A stretch of 64,000 nt of DNA, taken from contig JAUIRK010000908.1 in the NCBI GenBank assembly GCA_030549495.1, forward strand, positions 682,001 through 746,000. The letters run 5' to 3'. Positions 11,701-61,500 of the stretch are shown here, piece after piece. This DNA is from Nectonema munidae. Lineage: Eukaryota > Nematomorpha > Nectonematoida > Nectonematidae. The translations under genes were made by a program, and so were the position numbers. How positions within the stretch are numbered: position 1 is the stretch's first letter; every line of letters starts with the position of its first letter. The notes beneath the pieces are model-generated. The model saw only the letters and a list, made by a program, of their open reading frames with translations. It was not told the DNA's origin and ran no database searches.

Positions 11701-13541
11701 AATAGGAACTCATTTTCATTTAGATTTAGCTGATCACCCCTGTTTTCTTGATTACCATTTACTTCACCTTGAACATTTGTACGATTATGATGAGTAAAAA
11801 AATCACCCCTGTTTTGTTCGTTACCATTTACTTCACCTTGAACATTTGTACGATTATGATGAGTAAAAAAATCACCCCTGTTTTCTTGATTACCATTTAC
11901 TTCACCTTGAACATTTGTGAAATTATGATGAGTAAAAAAATCACCCCTGTTTTCTTGATTACCATTTACTTCACCTTGAACATTTGTACGATTATGATGA
12001 GTAAAAAAATCACCCCTGTTTTGTTCGTTACCATTTACTTCACCTTGAACATTTGTACGATTATGATGAGTAAAAAAATCATCCCTGTTTTCTTGATTAT
12101 CATTTACATCACCTTCAACATTTGTACGATTATGATGAGTAAAAAAATCACCCCTGTTTTGTTCGTTACCATTTACTTCACCTTGAACATTTGTACGATT
12201 ATGATGAGTAAAAAAATCACCCCTGTTTTCTTGATTACCATTTACTTCACCTTGAACATTTGTAGAATTAGGATGAGTAAAAAAATCACCCCTGTTTTCT
12301 TGATTACCATTTACTTCACCTTGAACATTTGTACGATTATGATGAGTAAAAAAATCACCCCTGTTTTCTTGATTACCATTTACATCACCTTCAACATTTG
12401 TACGATTATGATGAGTAAAAAAATCACCCCTGTTTTGTTCGTTACCATTTACTTCACCTTGAACATTTGTACGAGTATGATGAGTAAAAAAATCACCCCT
12501 GTTTTCTTGGTTACCATTTACTTCACCTTGAACATTTGTAGAATTATGATGAGTAAAAAAATCACCCCTGTTTTCTTGATTACCATTTACTTCACCTTGA
12601 AAATTTGTACGATTATGATGAGTAAAAAAATCACCCCTGTTTTCTTGATTACCATTTACTTCACCTTGAACGTAAATGTGTAAATGTGTAAATGTGTAAA
12701 TGTGTAAACGTGTAAATGTACGATTATGATGAGTAAAAAAATCACCCCTGTTTTCTTGATTACCATTTACTTCACCTTGAACATTTGTAGAATTATGATG
12801 AGTAAAAAAATCACCCCTGTTTTCTTGATTACCATTTACTTCACCTTGAACATTTGTACGATTATGATGTGTAAAAAAATCACCCCTGTTTTCTTGATTA
12901 CCATTTACTTCACATTGAACATTTGTACGATTATGATGAGTAAAAAAATCACCCCTGTTTTCTTGATTACCATTTACTTCATCTTGAACATTTGTACGAT
13001 TATGATGAGTAAAAAAATCACCCCTGTTTTCTTGATTACCATTTACTTCACATTGAACATTTGTACGATTATGATGAGTAAAAAAATCACCCCTGTTTTC
13101 TTGATTACCATTTACTTCACCTTGAACATTTGTACGATTATGATGAGTAAAAAAATCACCGCTGTTTTCTTGATTACCATTTACTTCACCTTGAACATTT
13201 GTACGATTATGATGAGTAAAAAAATCACCCCTGTTTTCTTCATTACCATTTACTTCACCTTGAACATTTGTACGATTATGATGAGTAAAAAAATCACCCC
13301 TGTTTTCTTGATTACCATTTACTCTACCTTGAACATTTGTAGAATTATGATGAGTAAAAAAATCCCCCCTGTTTTCTTGATTACCATTTACTTCACCTTG
13401 AACATTTGTACGATTATGATGAGTAAAAAAATCACCCCTGTTTCCTTCATTACCATTTACTTCACGTTGAAAATTATCATGATGTGATGAACTTGAAGCA
13501 CGGTCAACAGATGTAAAATATAAGAAAATAATGTTCTCCAT
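11664..13541 (-). CDS. 625-codon open frame made of a 69-bp tandem repeat; possible secreted repeat protein
   Basis: The frame opens with MENIIFLYFTSVDRASSS, a short N-terminal hydrophobic stretch with a plausible signal cleavage after VDRA, and then repeats a 23-residue unit (FFTHHNRTNVQGEVNGNQEN plus RGD) about 25 times. It ends with a unique tail (NENEFLLPGCEIGG) before TGA. Each unit has one N-X-T glycosylation sequon, and the X position varies among Arg, Ser and Phe. A 42-bp in-frame insertion of a TAAATGTG-type short repeat lies near 12671-12718 without closing the frame. The unit length is a multiple of three, so openness alone is weak evidence, and the plus strand is also open over much of the array. 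The function is unknown; it may be only a minisatellite. Confidence 0.4.
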   Translation of the reverse strand: MENIIFLYFTSVDRASSSSHHDNFQREVNGNEGNRGDFFTHHNRTNVQGEVNGNQENRGDFFTHHNSTNVQGRVNGNQENRGDFFTHHNRTNVQGEVNGNEENRGDFFTHHNRTNVQGEVNGNQENSGDFFTHHNRTNVQGEVNGNQENRGDFFTHHNRTNVQCEVNGNQENRGDFFTHHNRTNVQDEVNGNQENRGDFFTHHNRTNVQCEVNGNQENRGDFFTHHNRTNVQGEVNGNQENRGDFFTHHNSTNVQGEVNGNQENRGDFFTHHNRTFTRLHIYTFTHLHIYVQGEVNGNQENRGDFFTHHNRTNFQGEVNGNQENRGDFFTHHNSTNVQGEVNGNQENRGDFFTHHTRTNVQGEVNGNEQNRGDFFTHHNRTNVEGDVNGNQENRGDFFTHHNRTNVQGEVNGNQENRGDFFTHPNSTNVQGEVNGNQENRGDFFTHHNRTNVQGEVNGNEQNRGDFFTHHNRTNVEGDVNDNQENRDDFFTHHNRTNVQGEVNGNEQNRGDFFTHHNRTNVQGEVNGNQENRGDFFTHHNFTNVQGEVNGNQENRGDFFTHHNRTNVQGEVNGNEQNRGDFFTHHNRTNVQGEVNGNQENRGDQLNLNENEFLLPGCEIGGNRQQ

Positions 13542-13629
13542 TTGATATTCTTTCTTTTTAAAAATGGGTAATTTGAAAGTTGTAATTTCGAATAATGATA
13601 TTTAAAAATATGTAGAATAGCCATATATT

Positions 13630-14530
13630 TTTCAGCTGGAAGCATTCTGATTGGTTGAATTTATTTATATATGTTTTGTGTGTATTTTTATATGGTGTGA
13701 TGAGTTTGTATGTGTTAGTGTCGCTTGAAGCATTCTCATTGGTTGAAATTATTTATATGTTTTATGGGTATTTTTATATGTGTGATGAGTTCATATATCT
13801 GTAGTGTGAGTGTCGCTTGAGGCATTCTGATTGGTTGTAATTATTTATATGTTTTGTATGTATTTTTATATGTGTGATGAGTTCATATATCTGTAGTGTG
13901 AGTGTCGCTTGAAGCATTCTGATTGGTTGAAATATCTTTTGTATGTATTTTTATATGGTGTAATAGAAAAATACACAGAAAAGATACAATTATTCAAAAA
14001 AGTGACCACCATACCATATAACACTATTAGCAAATCAAAATACACACTACAAGAATTCTATCTTTCGAGCGTAGCCTAAACAAAAAAAAACTAGCCGGTC
14101 CCGTGGTCGTTTTGAGCGAAGCGAATTTGAATTAGCAACTCAATATACACACTACCCAGAATCCTATGTTTCGAGCGCAGCGAGAAACACTGTTTCGAGC
14201 GAAGCGAGAAACGACCACGGGACCGGCTAGTAATTTTTATATTTATTTATTTGAAGCATATGGTGTAATAGAAAAACACACAGAAAAGATACAACTATGG
14301 TAAAAAATGACTACGACACCATATAACACTATTAGCAACTCAAAATACACACTACTAAGAATCCTATGTTTCTAGCGCAGCGAAATGTGTAATAGAAAAA
14401 TACACAGAAAAGATACAATTATTCTAAAAACTGACCACCATACCATATAACACTATTAGCAACTCAAAATACACATTACCCAGAATCCTATGTTTCGAGC
14501 GAAGCGAGAAACGACCACTGCACCGGCTAG
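13630..14530 (+). mobile_element. Cluster of non-autonomous Helitron pieces
   Basis: Four tandem units of about 90 bp (GAAGCATTCTGATTGGTTGA ... GGTGTGATGAGTT) from 13635 to 13950 match the 5' part of the complete Helitrons at 14531 and 21849. They are followed by three copies of a 3' part (AATACACAGAAAAGATACAA ... CACTATTAGCAA) at about 13960, 14265 and 14390. Two 3' termini of the form GACCGGCTAG or CACCGGCTAG end at 14230 and 14530, each followed by T, as expected for Helitron CTRR ends. An inverted copy of the 3' terminus sits at 14092. No Rep/helicase gene is present. Confidence 0.8.
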
Positions 14531-14868
14531 TCTATCTATCTTCTATATTATAATAAGCTAGCGTCTGTCTGTCGCTGGAAGCATTCTGATTGGTTGAAAT
14601 TATTTATATATATATGTTTTATGTGTGTTTTTATATGGTGCGATGAGTTTCTATGTGTGTTTGTCGCTTGAAGCATTCTGATTTGTTGAAATTATTATAT
14701 GTAACATAACATATTAAACATTATGTTTCGAAAGTAGCCTAAACAAAAAAAACTAGCCGGTCCCGTGGTCGTTTCGAGCGAAGCGAATTTTAATTAGCAA
14801 CTCAATATACACACTACCAAGAATCCTATGTTTCGAGCGAAGCGAGAAACGACCACGGGACCGGCTAG
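14531..14868 (+). mobile_element. Non-autonomous Helitron, complete-looking
   Basis: The element starts TCTATCTATCTTCTATATTA immediately after the CTAG end of the preceding Helitron and finishes GACCACGGGACCGGCTAG followed by T. Helitrons begin TC and end CTRR and insert between A and T. Inside, at 14752, the 3' end sequence is repeated in inverted orientation, giving a 117-bp segment bounded by inverted CTAGCCGGTCCCGTGG. It carries no gene. Confidence 0.85.
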
Positions 14869-14879
14869 TTTATTATATT

Positions 14880-15216
14880 CGTGTATGTTGTTTTTTATAT
14901 GCGTGCTATGCATTTAATTGTGTTTCATGTCATCATACCACTGTGTGTGAGAGTAAATTGATCACACATAAATTCATATATGACTGACTTTAAATGCTTT
15001 AAAATATATTTTAGAGTTGAAATCGATTGACATAAAATTGACCAATCAGACAAAAGCGGTTTAGAGTGCCAATTTTCCTCAAATTCCCAAGTTTTACAAA
15101 TAAATATATTTTAACAAATATATTCATTTTCTCAAGTATGCAGAATTCAAAGATTGTGTTTATGTGACGACCACCCTACCCCTTATACATATCATGTCTA
15201 TCCCTAAACTCTGCTT
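14880..15216. other. AT-rich spacer
   Basis: No gene or repeat structure was recognised between the Helitrons and the dispersed repeat. Confidence 0.4.
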
Positions 15217-15344
15217 ATCCAGAAAAGTATATAGCAATAATGATAACCATACTGTGAAGTTGCTTGTTGCAAGGCGCTCTTTAAAGTTTGCTTCAATGTT
15301 TAAAAGAGCGAGATTTATTTTTCAATCAAAGTTTGCTTAACTAT
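15217..15344 (+). repeat. Dispersed repeat, copy 2
   Basis: It matches 5098-5232 closely, lacking a short stretch near the middle. No transposase lies beside this copy, which suggests that the repeat is an independent element rather than part of piggyBac. Confidence 0.75.
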
Positions 15345-15784
15345 CACTCAAACAGCATGTGAAATACATAAATATATATTACTTTTATGTTAAAGAATCA
15401 CTGCACATTGTCAAGAGAGCAACACTGTTTAAATGCGCCATACTTTACTAAAAATATGATTTTACCAGTTCTTCAAATAGAAAGTAGTAAATTACCTCAA
15501 TTTTTCTATGAGTGTGTGTATTTTTCATGATACTGAAAAACAACTTTCATATCAAAAGAATATTAGGTTGTTTTCTAAAAACAAATCAAAACACGTATTA
15601 TTTACTGGTATCTTTTCAATTAAATTTTGCATTGAAAGTATAGGTAGATCATTAGATTTTGTCACATTATATCAAAATTAAAATTTTTTTTAAAATAAAA
15701 ATATCCCTGCCAGGAATTTTTATTTCGAGGGACCAAATGGAGCACTACCCTGTGTCAGGGCCCGCGCACCCTATTTATTTTGGG

Positions 15785-16055
15785 GGCTTGAGCCCCCCCC
15801 CCCCCCCATTTTTGACCTTCGGCAATATTTTTTAAGTCTTACATCTTCTTTCTCATCTCCATTGTGTTGTAACTCTTTCCCAAAGCTTCTTTGAGCCCAT
15901 CGATAAATTTCTTGCGTGGTTTTCCTCTTCTTCCTTCCACCATTCCGTATGTACAAAGGCTTTCTAATCCATCTATCCTATCAATATGGCCAGCAGATTA
16001 GCTGCCTTCTGTATATTATATTTAAGTTCTCTTTTGGTTTCAACTCTCCTTAGTA
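15785..16055 (-). mobile_element. RTE-like LINE, C-terminal part
   Basis: On the minus strand this encodes the RTE C-terminal tail: EEVLRRVETKRELKYNIQKA spans the Tigger insertion point, then ILIGWIRKP, and GGRKKRKTTQEIYRWAQRSF near 15900. It is continuous in sense with the reverse transcriptase at 17364-19430. The frame runs on into the C/G tract. Confidence 0.85.
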
Positions 16056-17361
16056 CAGTGAAACCTCGGTTTGTGGACACCTCAATAATAAGGACACCTC
16101 AATACAGTGGACATTTTTGAAATGACGGTTTGATTTTACATTAAAAACATAGGAAATGTAACTCGATAATGAGGACACCTCACTACTCCGGACAATGGAC
16201 ACTAGTATCGATGACTTTTAAATAAAACCTCGATAATGAGGACTTGAATGAGGATTTGTCATGATAACTAATATGGCTGGAGAGATGGAAAAACCTATCG
16301 TAATTGGGTCAGCTGCTCGACCAAGATCTTTCAAGTGTATTCAAATTGACTCTTTTCCTGTCCACTATTATCACAATAAAAAGGCTTAGAAAAACTGAAT
16401 CGAAAGTTTTATCTTCAAAAAAAGCATTCACTTGTTTTTGTTGACAATTGTACAAGTCACTCAAAAAACTTGAAACTCTCAAACATCAAAGTTGTTTTTT
16501 TCGAAAAATATGACATCAATGATCCAACCTTTAGATCAGGGTATCATTTACAATTTCAAACAAAATTACAGGAAACGTCTTATCCATTTTGTGTTGAATG
16601 AAAGAGTTGAATAGTTTTCGATAAACAAGCATGTCACACCTTTTCAAGCGATTAAATGGATTCCTACTTCTATTGCAGAAATAAAGAGTACAACAGTTTT
16701 AAAGTGTTTTAAAAAAGTGGTTTTATGATAGTAGAAGAAACAGTTGACGAGGAAGAAACCGATGATTATTTTGAAGAGTTAATTGGCTCCACTGCTAAAG
16801 CATTCGATATTACAGATGTCATGGAGATACAGGATTATGTAACATTTGATAGTGCAATTCAATCCTGTGACGATTCAAGTGATCAAAGTATTCACTTAGA
16901 AGTTGATGCCATTGAAGATGACAAAAATGAAAGCGAAGAAGATGAACAAGAAGTAAAATCCAATTCAATCAGAAGATTTTCAGACACCATCGATATTACA
17001 AAAAAATTACAGTTTTTTTGTTTAAGCAAAGGTTTGGATGAAATTTTTTCTTCTCTATCTTCAGTTGAAGCAGATTTAGAAGACCATGCTCATAGAAGTA
17101 TTTTTAAACAGACAAAGATTTTGGAGTATTTTAAACGAGGCGAATGATTTGTCTGTCAATATAGTTATTTCATCTTTTTAATGCTTATATTTACTTTTTA
17201 AACCTTCCGTTTTATGACCTTACCTTAAAAAAACTCTATATCTCTTTTAAATTTTAAAACTTTAAATCAATTTTTTTAGGCAATCTCACTAATAGGGACA
17301 CCTCACTAATATGGACATTTTTTGATGATTTTTAGGTGTCCATAATATCAAGGTTTTACTG
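16056..17361 (+). mobile_element. Tigger/pogo DNA transposon, internally deleted, inserted in RTE LINE
   Basis: Terminal inverted repeats CAGTGAAACCTCGGTTTGTG on the left and the inverse of CAGTAAAACCTTGATATTAT on the right are flanked by TA duplications (16054-16055 and 17362-17363). Inside are pogo-type DDE motifs in several frames: PIVIGSAARPRSFK near 16290, VDNCTSHSK near 16445, and PLDQGIIYNFKQNYRKRL near 16535. A 140-codon acidic C-terminal part follows at 16725-17147. The N-terminal CENP-B-type DNA-binding domain is missing, so this 1.3-kb copy is a deletion derivative. Confidence 0.93.
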
Positions 17362-17363
17362 TA

Positions 17364-19430
17364 CTTCTTCATTAGTAATTTTATAACCTTATCAACCTTC
17401 TCCATATTTTCATTTCAAACGCTTCCAACTTTTTTTGAGAGTTTTTGCTTATATTCCAGTTTTCGCATCCGTATGTGAGTCTAGACCATATATAGCATTT
17501 AACCTTTCTTTTTTTCATATTTAATGATAGTTTTGTATTTCTAAGCATTTTTTCAAACTTATTCATCCCACTATTAGCTATTGAAATTCTTCTTTTTATT
17601 TCTATGTCACTCCTTCCATCGGAGGTGATTAAACTCCCTAAATATACAAACTGTTTCACTTGATCAATTATTTTGACGTTGACCTTCATTTCTATCTTTG
17701 GATTATTCTCTTTTTTAGTAACTATCATTGATTTTGTTTTTCTGAGATTAATTCTTATTCCCATCGTTTCACTTTTATTATTAACCTGTGGTAGGAGGTA
17801 TTGAAGTTTATCCTTGCTGTCTGCAATTAATACAGTGTCATCTGCATACCTGATATTGTTAATGTTTTTCCCACCTATCTTTATACCTTCACCTTCTACG
17901 TTTCTCATCTCGACTTCAGCGTAAATATTAAACAGGTCTGGTGAAAGCACGCAACCTTCCCTGACTCCTTTCTTCACATCAATCCATGATGTCATCTCCT
18001 CTCCAACTTTCACTGCTACTTTTTGCATTTTATAAACATTTTGTATCATCTTCAAGTCTTTACCATCGATTCCAACGTTTTCTAAAATATTAAAAAGTTT
18101 TCTGTGATTCACTCTGTCAAAAGCTTTCTGGTAATCAATGAAACATAATTAAACTTCTTTTTGAATTTCCATTACATTATCTATTATCCGGTTAAGAGTA
18201 TATATTGCATTTATTGTTCCTGAGTCTTTAATAAATCCAAACTGTTCTTCCGCTAATTCAAACCTAATTTTAATTTTTATTCTTTCTGCTATTGCTTTCC
18301 ATATAACTTTTGCAAAATGATTTATTATACTTATGGTTCTATGTTGCTCACATTTTAGATTTCCTTCAATCTTTGGTATCTTAATCATCAGAATTTCAAA
18401 CATTTGTTTTGGCATCCTTTCATCCTCATATATTTTATTCGCTATTTCAGTGATAATGTTTACTCCCTTCTCCCCCGATGCTTCAAATACTTCTTTCGAC
18501 AATCCGTCTGTTCCTACAGCTTTATTCCATTTCATATTTCTAAGAGATTTCTGAGTCTCTTCTTTTAAGAACTTTGGTCCTTGTTCTTTTGTTTCTATTA
18601 CTTGATTATTTTCATTATCGTCTTTTTCATCGTATAATTCTTTTATATATTCTTCCCATCTACTTTTTATATTCTCATTTTCCATTAAAATTTTACCTTG
18701 TTTGTTCATTATAAAGTTCCGATTTATTCTTTTTTTTCTGTACAACGTCTTATTAATTTTCTCATACATTTCTCTAGAATTCATTTTTGAAAGTTCTTCA
18801 ACCACTCGACATTCTTCATTCATCCACTTTTCTTTCGCGCATTCTTTATGAATTTTTCTGTTGTACTCTTCGTATTTCACATCATCTTTATATTTAATTT
18901 TTCTTCTTTCCTCCTTTAAATTCAAAATTCCTCTGTTATCCATGCTTTCTTGCCTTTCTTTTCCGTTACAGGGATTTCCTCAATCGATTGTTGAACAGCT
19001 TTTTGCAAATTGTCTCATTGACATTGCGGATCATTTTCTTTTCCATTCCTCATCATTGTGTTGTAACGGTTCAATGTTTTAGAAGGAAAGCTTTCTCGTA
19101 TTTCATGATTTATCTTCAGCATATCAAAAAATCGGTTTGTGGGATGGTTTTTTCTTTAATATTATTCTTACATCTCAAACTAGTTAGTTGTGATCACTGT
19201 TGCAGTCTGCTCCTGGGTAAGTTTTAACCTGTGTAACTGAGTTTCTGAACCTTTTATTGATTGTGATGTTATCTATTTAGATCCTGCATGATTTTCTTCT
19301 TTCACTTTTGTATTATAATAGTTAATTATACTCCTCAATCTTCATCACCTTACTTTTATGACCTTCTTTAGCTCTTGTTTCCGATGTTGATCGAATTTGC
19401 TTCTAGAAAGGAAAATTTTATAGTGTGTAT
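17364..19430 (-). mobile_element. RTE-like LINE, endonuclease end and reverse transcriptase
   Basis: On the minus strand, the far end (about 19180-19210) reads GADCNSDHN, the last motif of the apurinic-type endonuclease domain. The linker and reverse transcriptase follow: WNKAVGTDGLSKEVFEASG near 18520, EEQFGFIKDSGT near 18240, GVREGCVLSPDLFNIYAE near 17930, NIRYADDTVLIADS near 17840, and YGCENWNISKNSQKKLEAF near 17430. Order and motifs match RTE/BovB-type elements (CFDP2-like proteins). The frame is broken in a few places, including a stop at about 18150, and the element is 5' truncated. The intact YADD suggests that it is not very old. Confidence 0.92.
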
Positions 19431-19511
19431 TTTCATAATGTATAGTTTCAGCCCCTTTGCCCCCCCCCCCCCCCCCTCCTCAAAATTTTGGTTTGCGCAG
19501 GCTATGCCCTG

Positions 19512-19828
19512 TGTATGTTTATCTAGAGGATTTTTCTAAAATTAAAGTAACAAATGTAGCTTATAACAACCCTACTCTTTGTGTTTATTAGTTGCTTTTA
19601 TCTACTTGTCTCTTTTTATTTCTTTACATTTCTGATTTTGCCATGGTTATTATTTCTCATCTTCGTTTCTCATGCCAAAAAGTAGTTTTTTATTGTAAAT
19701 TTGCTTTCTTATTACAGCTAGAACACCCATCTTAATAAAATTAAACAATTTGAAGGAGACCATCAATGATATCAATAATTTTTCATTATTTTATTTCATT
19801 TGCTTTATATTGTTAGAATAAGCATATT
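19512..19828. other. AT-rich spacer
   Basis: No gene recognised. The right end may be decayed sequence of the LINE fragment that follows. Confidence 0.4.
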
Positions 19829-20690
19829 GTCAAAAATGATTTTTTACTGATGGCTCAAAATCACGTAACAAGGCAACTTCTGCTTGCGCCTTTTTTAATC
19901 CCAGTGCAAGTATTCCCTTCTTCATACAACAAATGCATACAAACAATAACACCTCCGCATATGAAACCGAAGCTCTGCTAACATCATCTAACCACATTAT
20001 CGATAACTTAATCATCTTTACATTCAAATTCAAGCACATAATCTTTTTCACAGACTCACAAAACATAATCAAGGGCTTACAACTCGAAAGAAAAATCCCC
20101 CTTTCAACACTAAGCCTAGCAAAAAAATTAACTTAGCAATCATTTCTCAATTAAACTATTCTAGTGCCCCACACATTCATCTTCCTTTGAAATTTTTTTA
20201 GTTGACCTCTTATCCAAATTCCCACCCATACCGTAACAATATATCTTAACCCATCGCCCTTCCTTTAACCACCTTCGAAACATCCATAAATAATTCAATT
20301 ACAAACGAATCGCTTTACTCAAATAACATATCTACCCCCTTATCCCAATTTGCACTAAATAAAATCATTACTCTTCCTCGCAACATAATAAGATGGTTCA
20401 CCTCACATTGCGAGTGTTAAGCCTACTTCTATAATTTTAATTTGCACTCTAACCCATTTTGCAGATTTTGCTGCCCTCATATTGAAACTCCAATTCACAT
20501 TATTCTCTACTGTCCAATATTTCCATCTGAACGAACCAAACTCATGAAAAAGCATATTTGCATTTTAAAGATCTTCCCTCCTCTCTACTAAACTTCCTAT
20601 CATGCCCAAAGATCATTCAACACATCTCTCTCTTCCTTAATATAATAGAACCTTCCTTAGTCTTAGATCCTTCCAATCTTCCATAGTTGG
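19829..20690 (+). mobile_element. LINE fragment with RNase H domain and C-terminal Cys region
   Basis: The forward frame reads FFTDGSKSRNKATSACAFF near 19840, then AYETEALL and IIFFTDSQNIIKG. These are the [FY]TDGS, E and TDS motifs of the RNase H domain found in I, R1 and some Jockey-type LINEs. After about 300 bp of broken frame, CRFCCPHIETPIHIILYCPI near 20460 is the typical zinc-knuckle-like C-terminal region (CxxC...HxxxxC). The reverse transcriptase part is missing. It is frame-broken and differs from the RTE and CR1 copies elsewhere in the window, which have no RNase H. Confidence 0.8.
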
Positions 20691-20691
20691 A

Positions 20692-20779
20692 TAAATGGTA
20701 AAGATAGTCACGATCGGGAATCGAACCCAGACCATCTGAATCAATACCCTACGCTCCTACCACTAAGCCATCTGCCGAA
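20692..20779 (-). mobile_element. tRNA-derived SINE, family B, copy 1
   Basis: On the minus strand, GGCAGATGGCTTAGTGGTAG resembles a pol III A box, and GGGTTCGATTCCCG 40 bp later is a good B box, followed by ATCGTGACTATCTTTACCA. It does not fold as a functional tRNA. A second, more decayed copy of the same sequence lies at 25960-26044. Confidence 0.75.
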
Positions 20780-20785
20780 TTTATT

Positions 20786-21117
20786 TATAAAAGACAGCTC
20801 GTTTCTTTTAAAATCTAATCTTCTAATTTTGTTAAAAAAGATACAACGTAAATAATAATTATTATTCGATAATACAATATAATTAATCAAGGTTTGTTCT
20901 CTAACTCAACCTTCTGTGTGTCGCTCTGCCATAGCGCACCAATCATATTCGAGAAAATTAATGCAATTGATTAGTTAAATAAAAGCTAAATATTGTACCT
21001 ATGCATTAAGCTAGAAGTAAGTGAATACTTAAGTTCTTCACTTTAATGGATAATCTTTTTGTCTTTATGTGTGAAGGTAAAAACGAAAAGGACGAAAAAA
21101 TCAAAAAATATATATTC
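20786..21117. other. 3' flank of BRSK, AT-rich
   Basis: No gene recognised between the SINE and the candidate poly(A) signal of BRSK. Confidence 0.4.
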
Positions 21118-21123
21118 TTTAAT
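21118..21123 (-). promoter_or_regulatory. BRSK: Candidate poly(A) signal of BRSK (ATTAAA)
   Basis: ATTAAA on the minus strand, about 220 bp after the TGA stop, is the first poly(A)-signal variant downstream; no AATAAA occurs earlier in this stretch. Weak by itself. Confidence 0.35.
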
Positions 21124-21343
21124 GAATAAAATTTCAATCTTCAAACAAGTTCATTTTTCTCTTCAACATATCCAGTCATGAACTCAAAAGGTGTAAAAAT
21201 ATTTGATAAACACACCATCCATATATTGGAATAATAAAGTGAACATATGTAAATTAAAAATAAAAAATTTCCATTATTCAAAATATAAAATATGTTCCGG
21301 AATGAATTTTGGAATTGTTTACGAATTGAAAGTGTTTTGTTCT

Positions 21344-60281
<38,938 letters not shown>

Positions 60282-60307
60282 CTAGAAAAACAGTTACTTT
60301 GTAATAG

Positions 60308-61500
<1,193 letters not shown>

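Larger units (their letters stand above)
15756..19511. mobile_element. Composite element bounded by CAGGGCC-type ends and poly-C tracts
   Basis: The left end reads CAGGGCCCGCGCACCC and runs into a C tract at 15790. The right end is its imperfect inverse (GCGCAGGCTATGCCCTG) preceded by a C tract at 19460. A similar short element lies at 29279-29620. Between the ends lies a 5'-truncated RTE LINE that is itself split by a Tigger element. No clean target duplication was seen, so whether these are true transposon ends with a LINE inside, or part of the LINE unit, is unresolved. Confidence 0.5.

Noticed and set aside
11748-13487. Long plus-strand frames (ITIYFTLNIC-type repeats) across the 69-bp array
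   Set aside because: They are the antisense reading of the same array; the unit length of 69 keeps both strands open. They start inside the repeat and have no distinct start or end.
10173-13490. CRISPR-like array
   Set aside because: Units are contiguous without unique spacers and the context is eukaryotic.
20692-20779. Functional tRNA gene
   Set aside because: It has A and B boxes but cannot form the acceptor and anticodon stems; it has a second dispersed copy, so it is a SINE.
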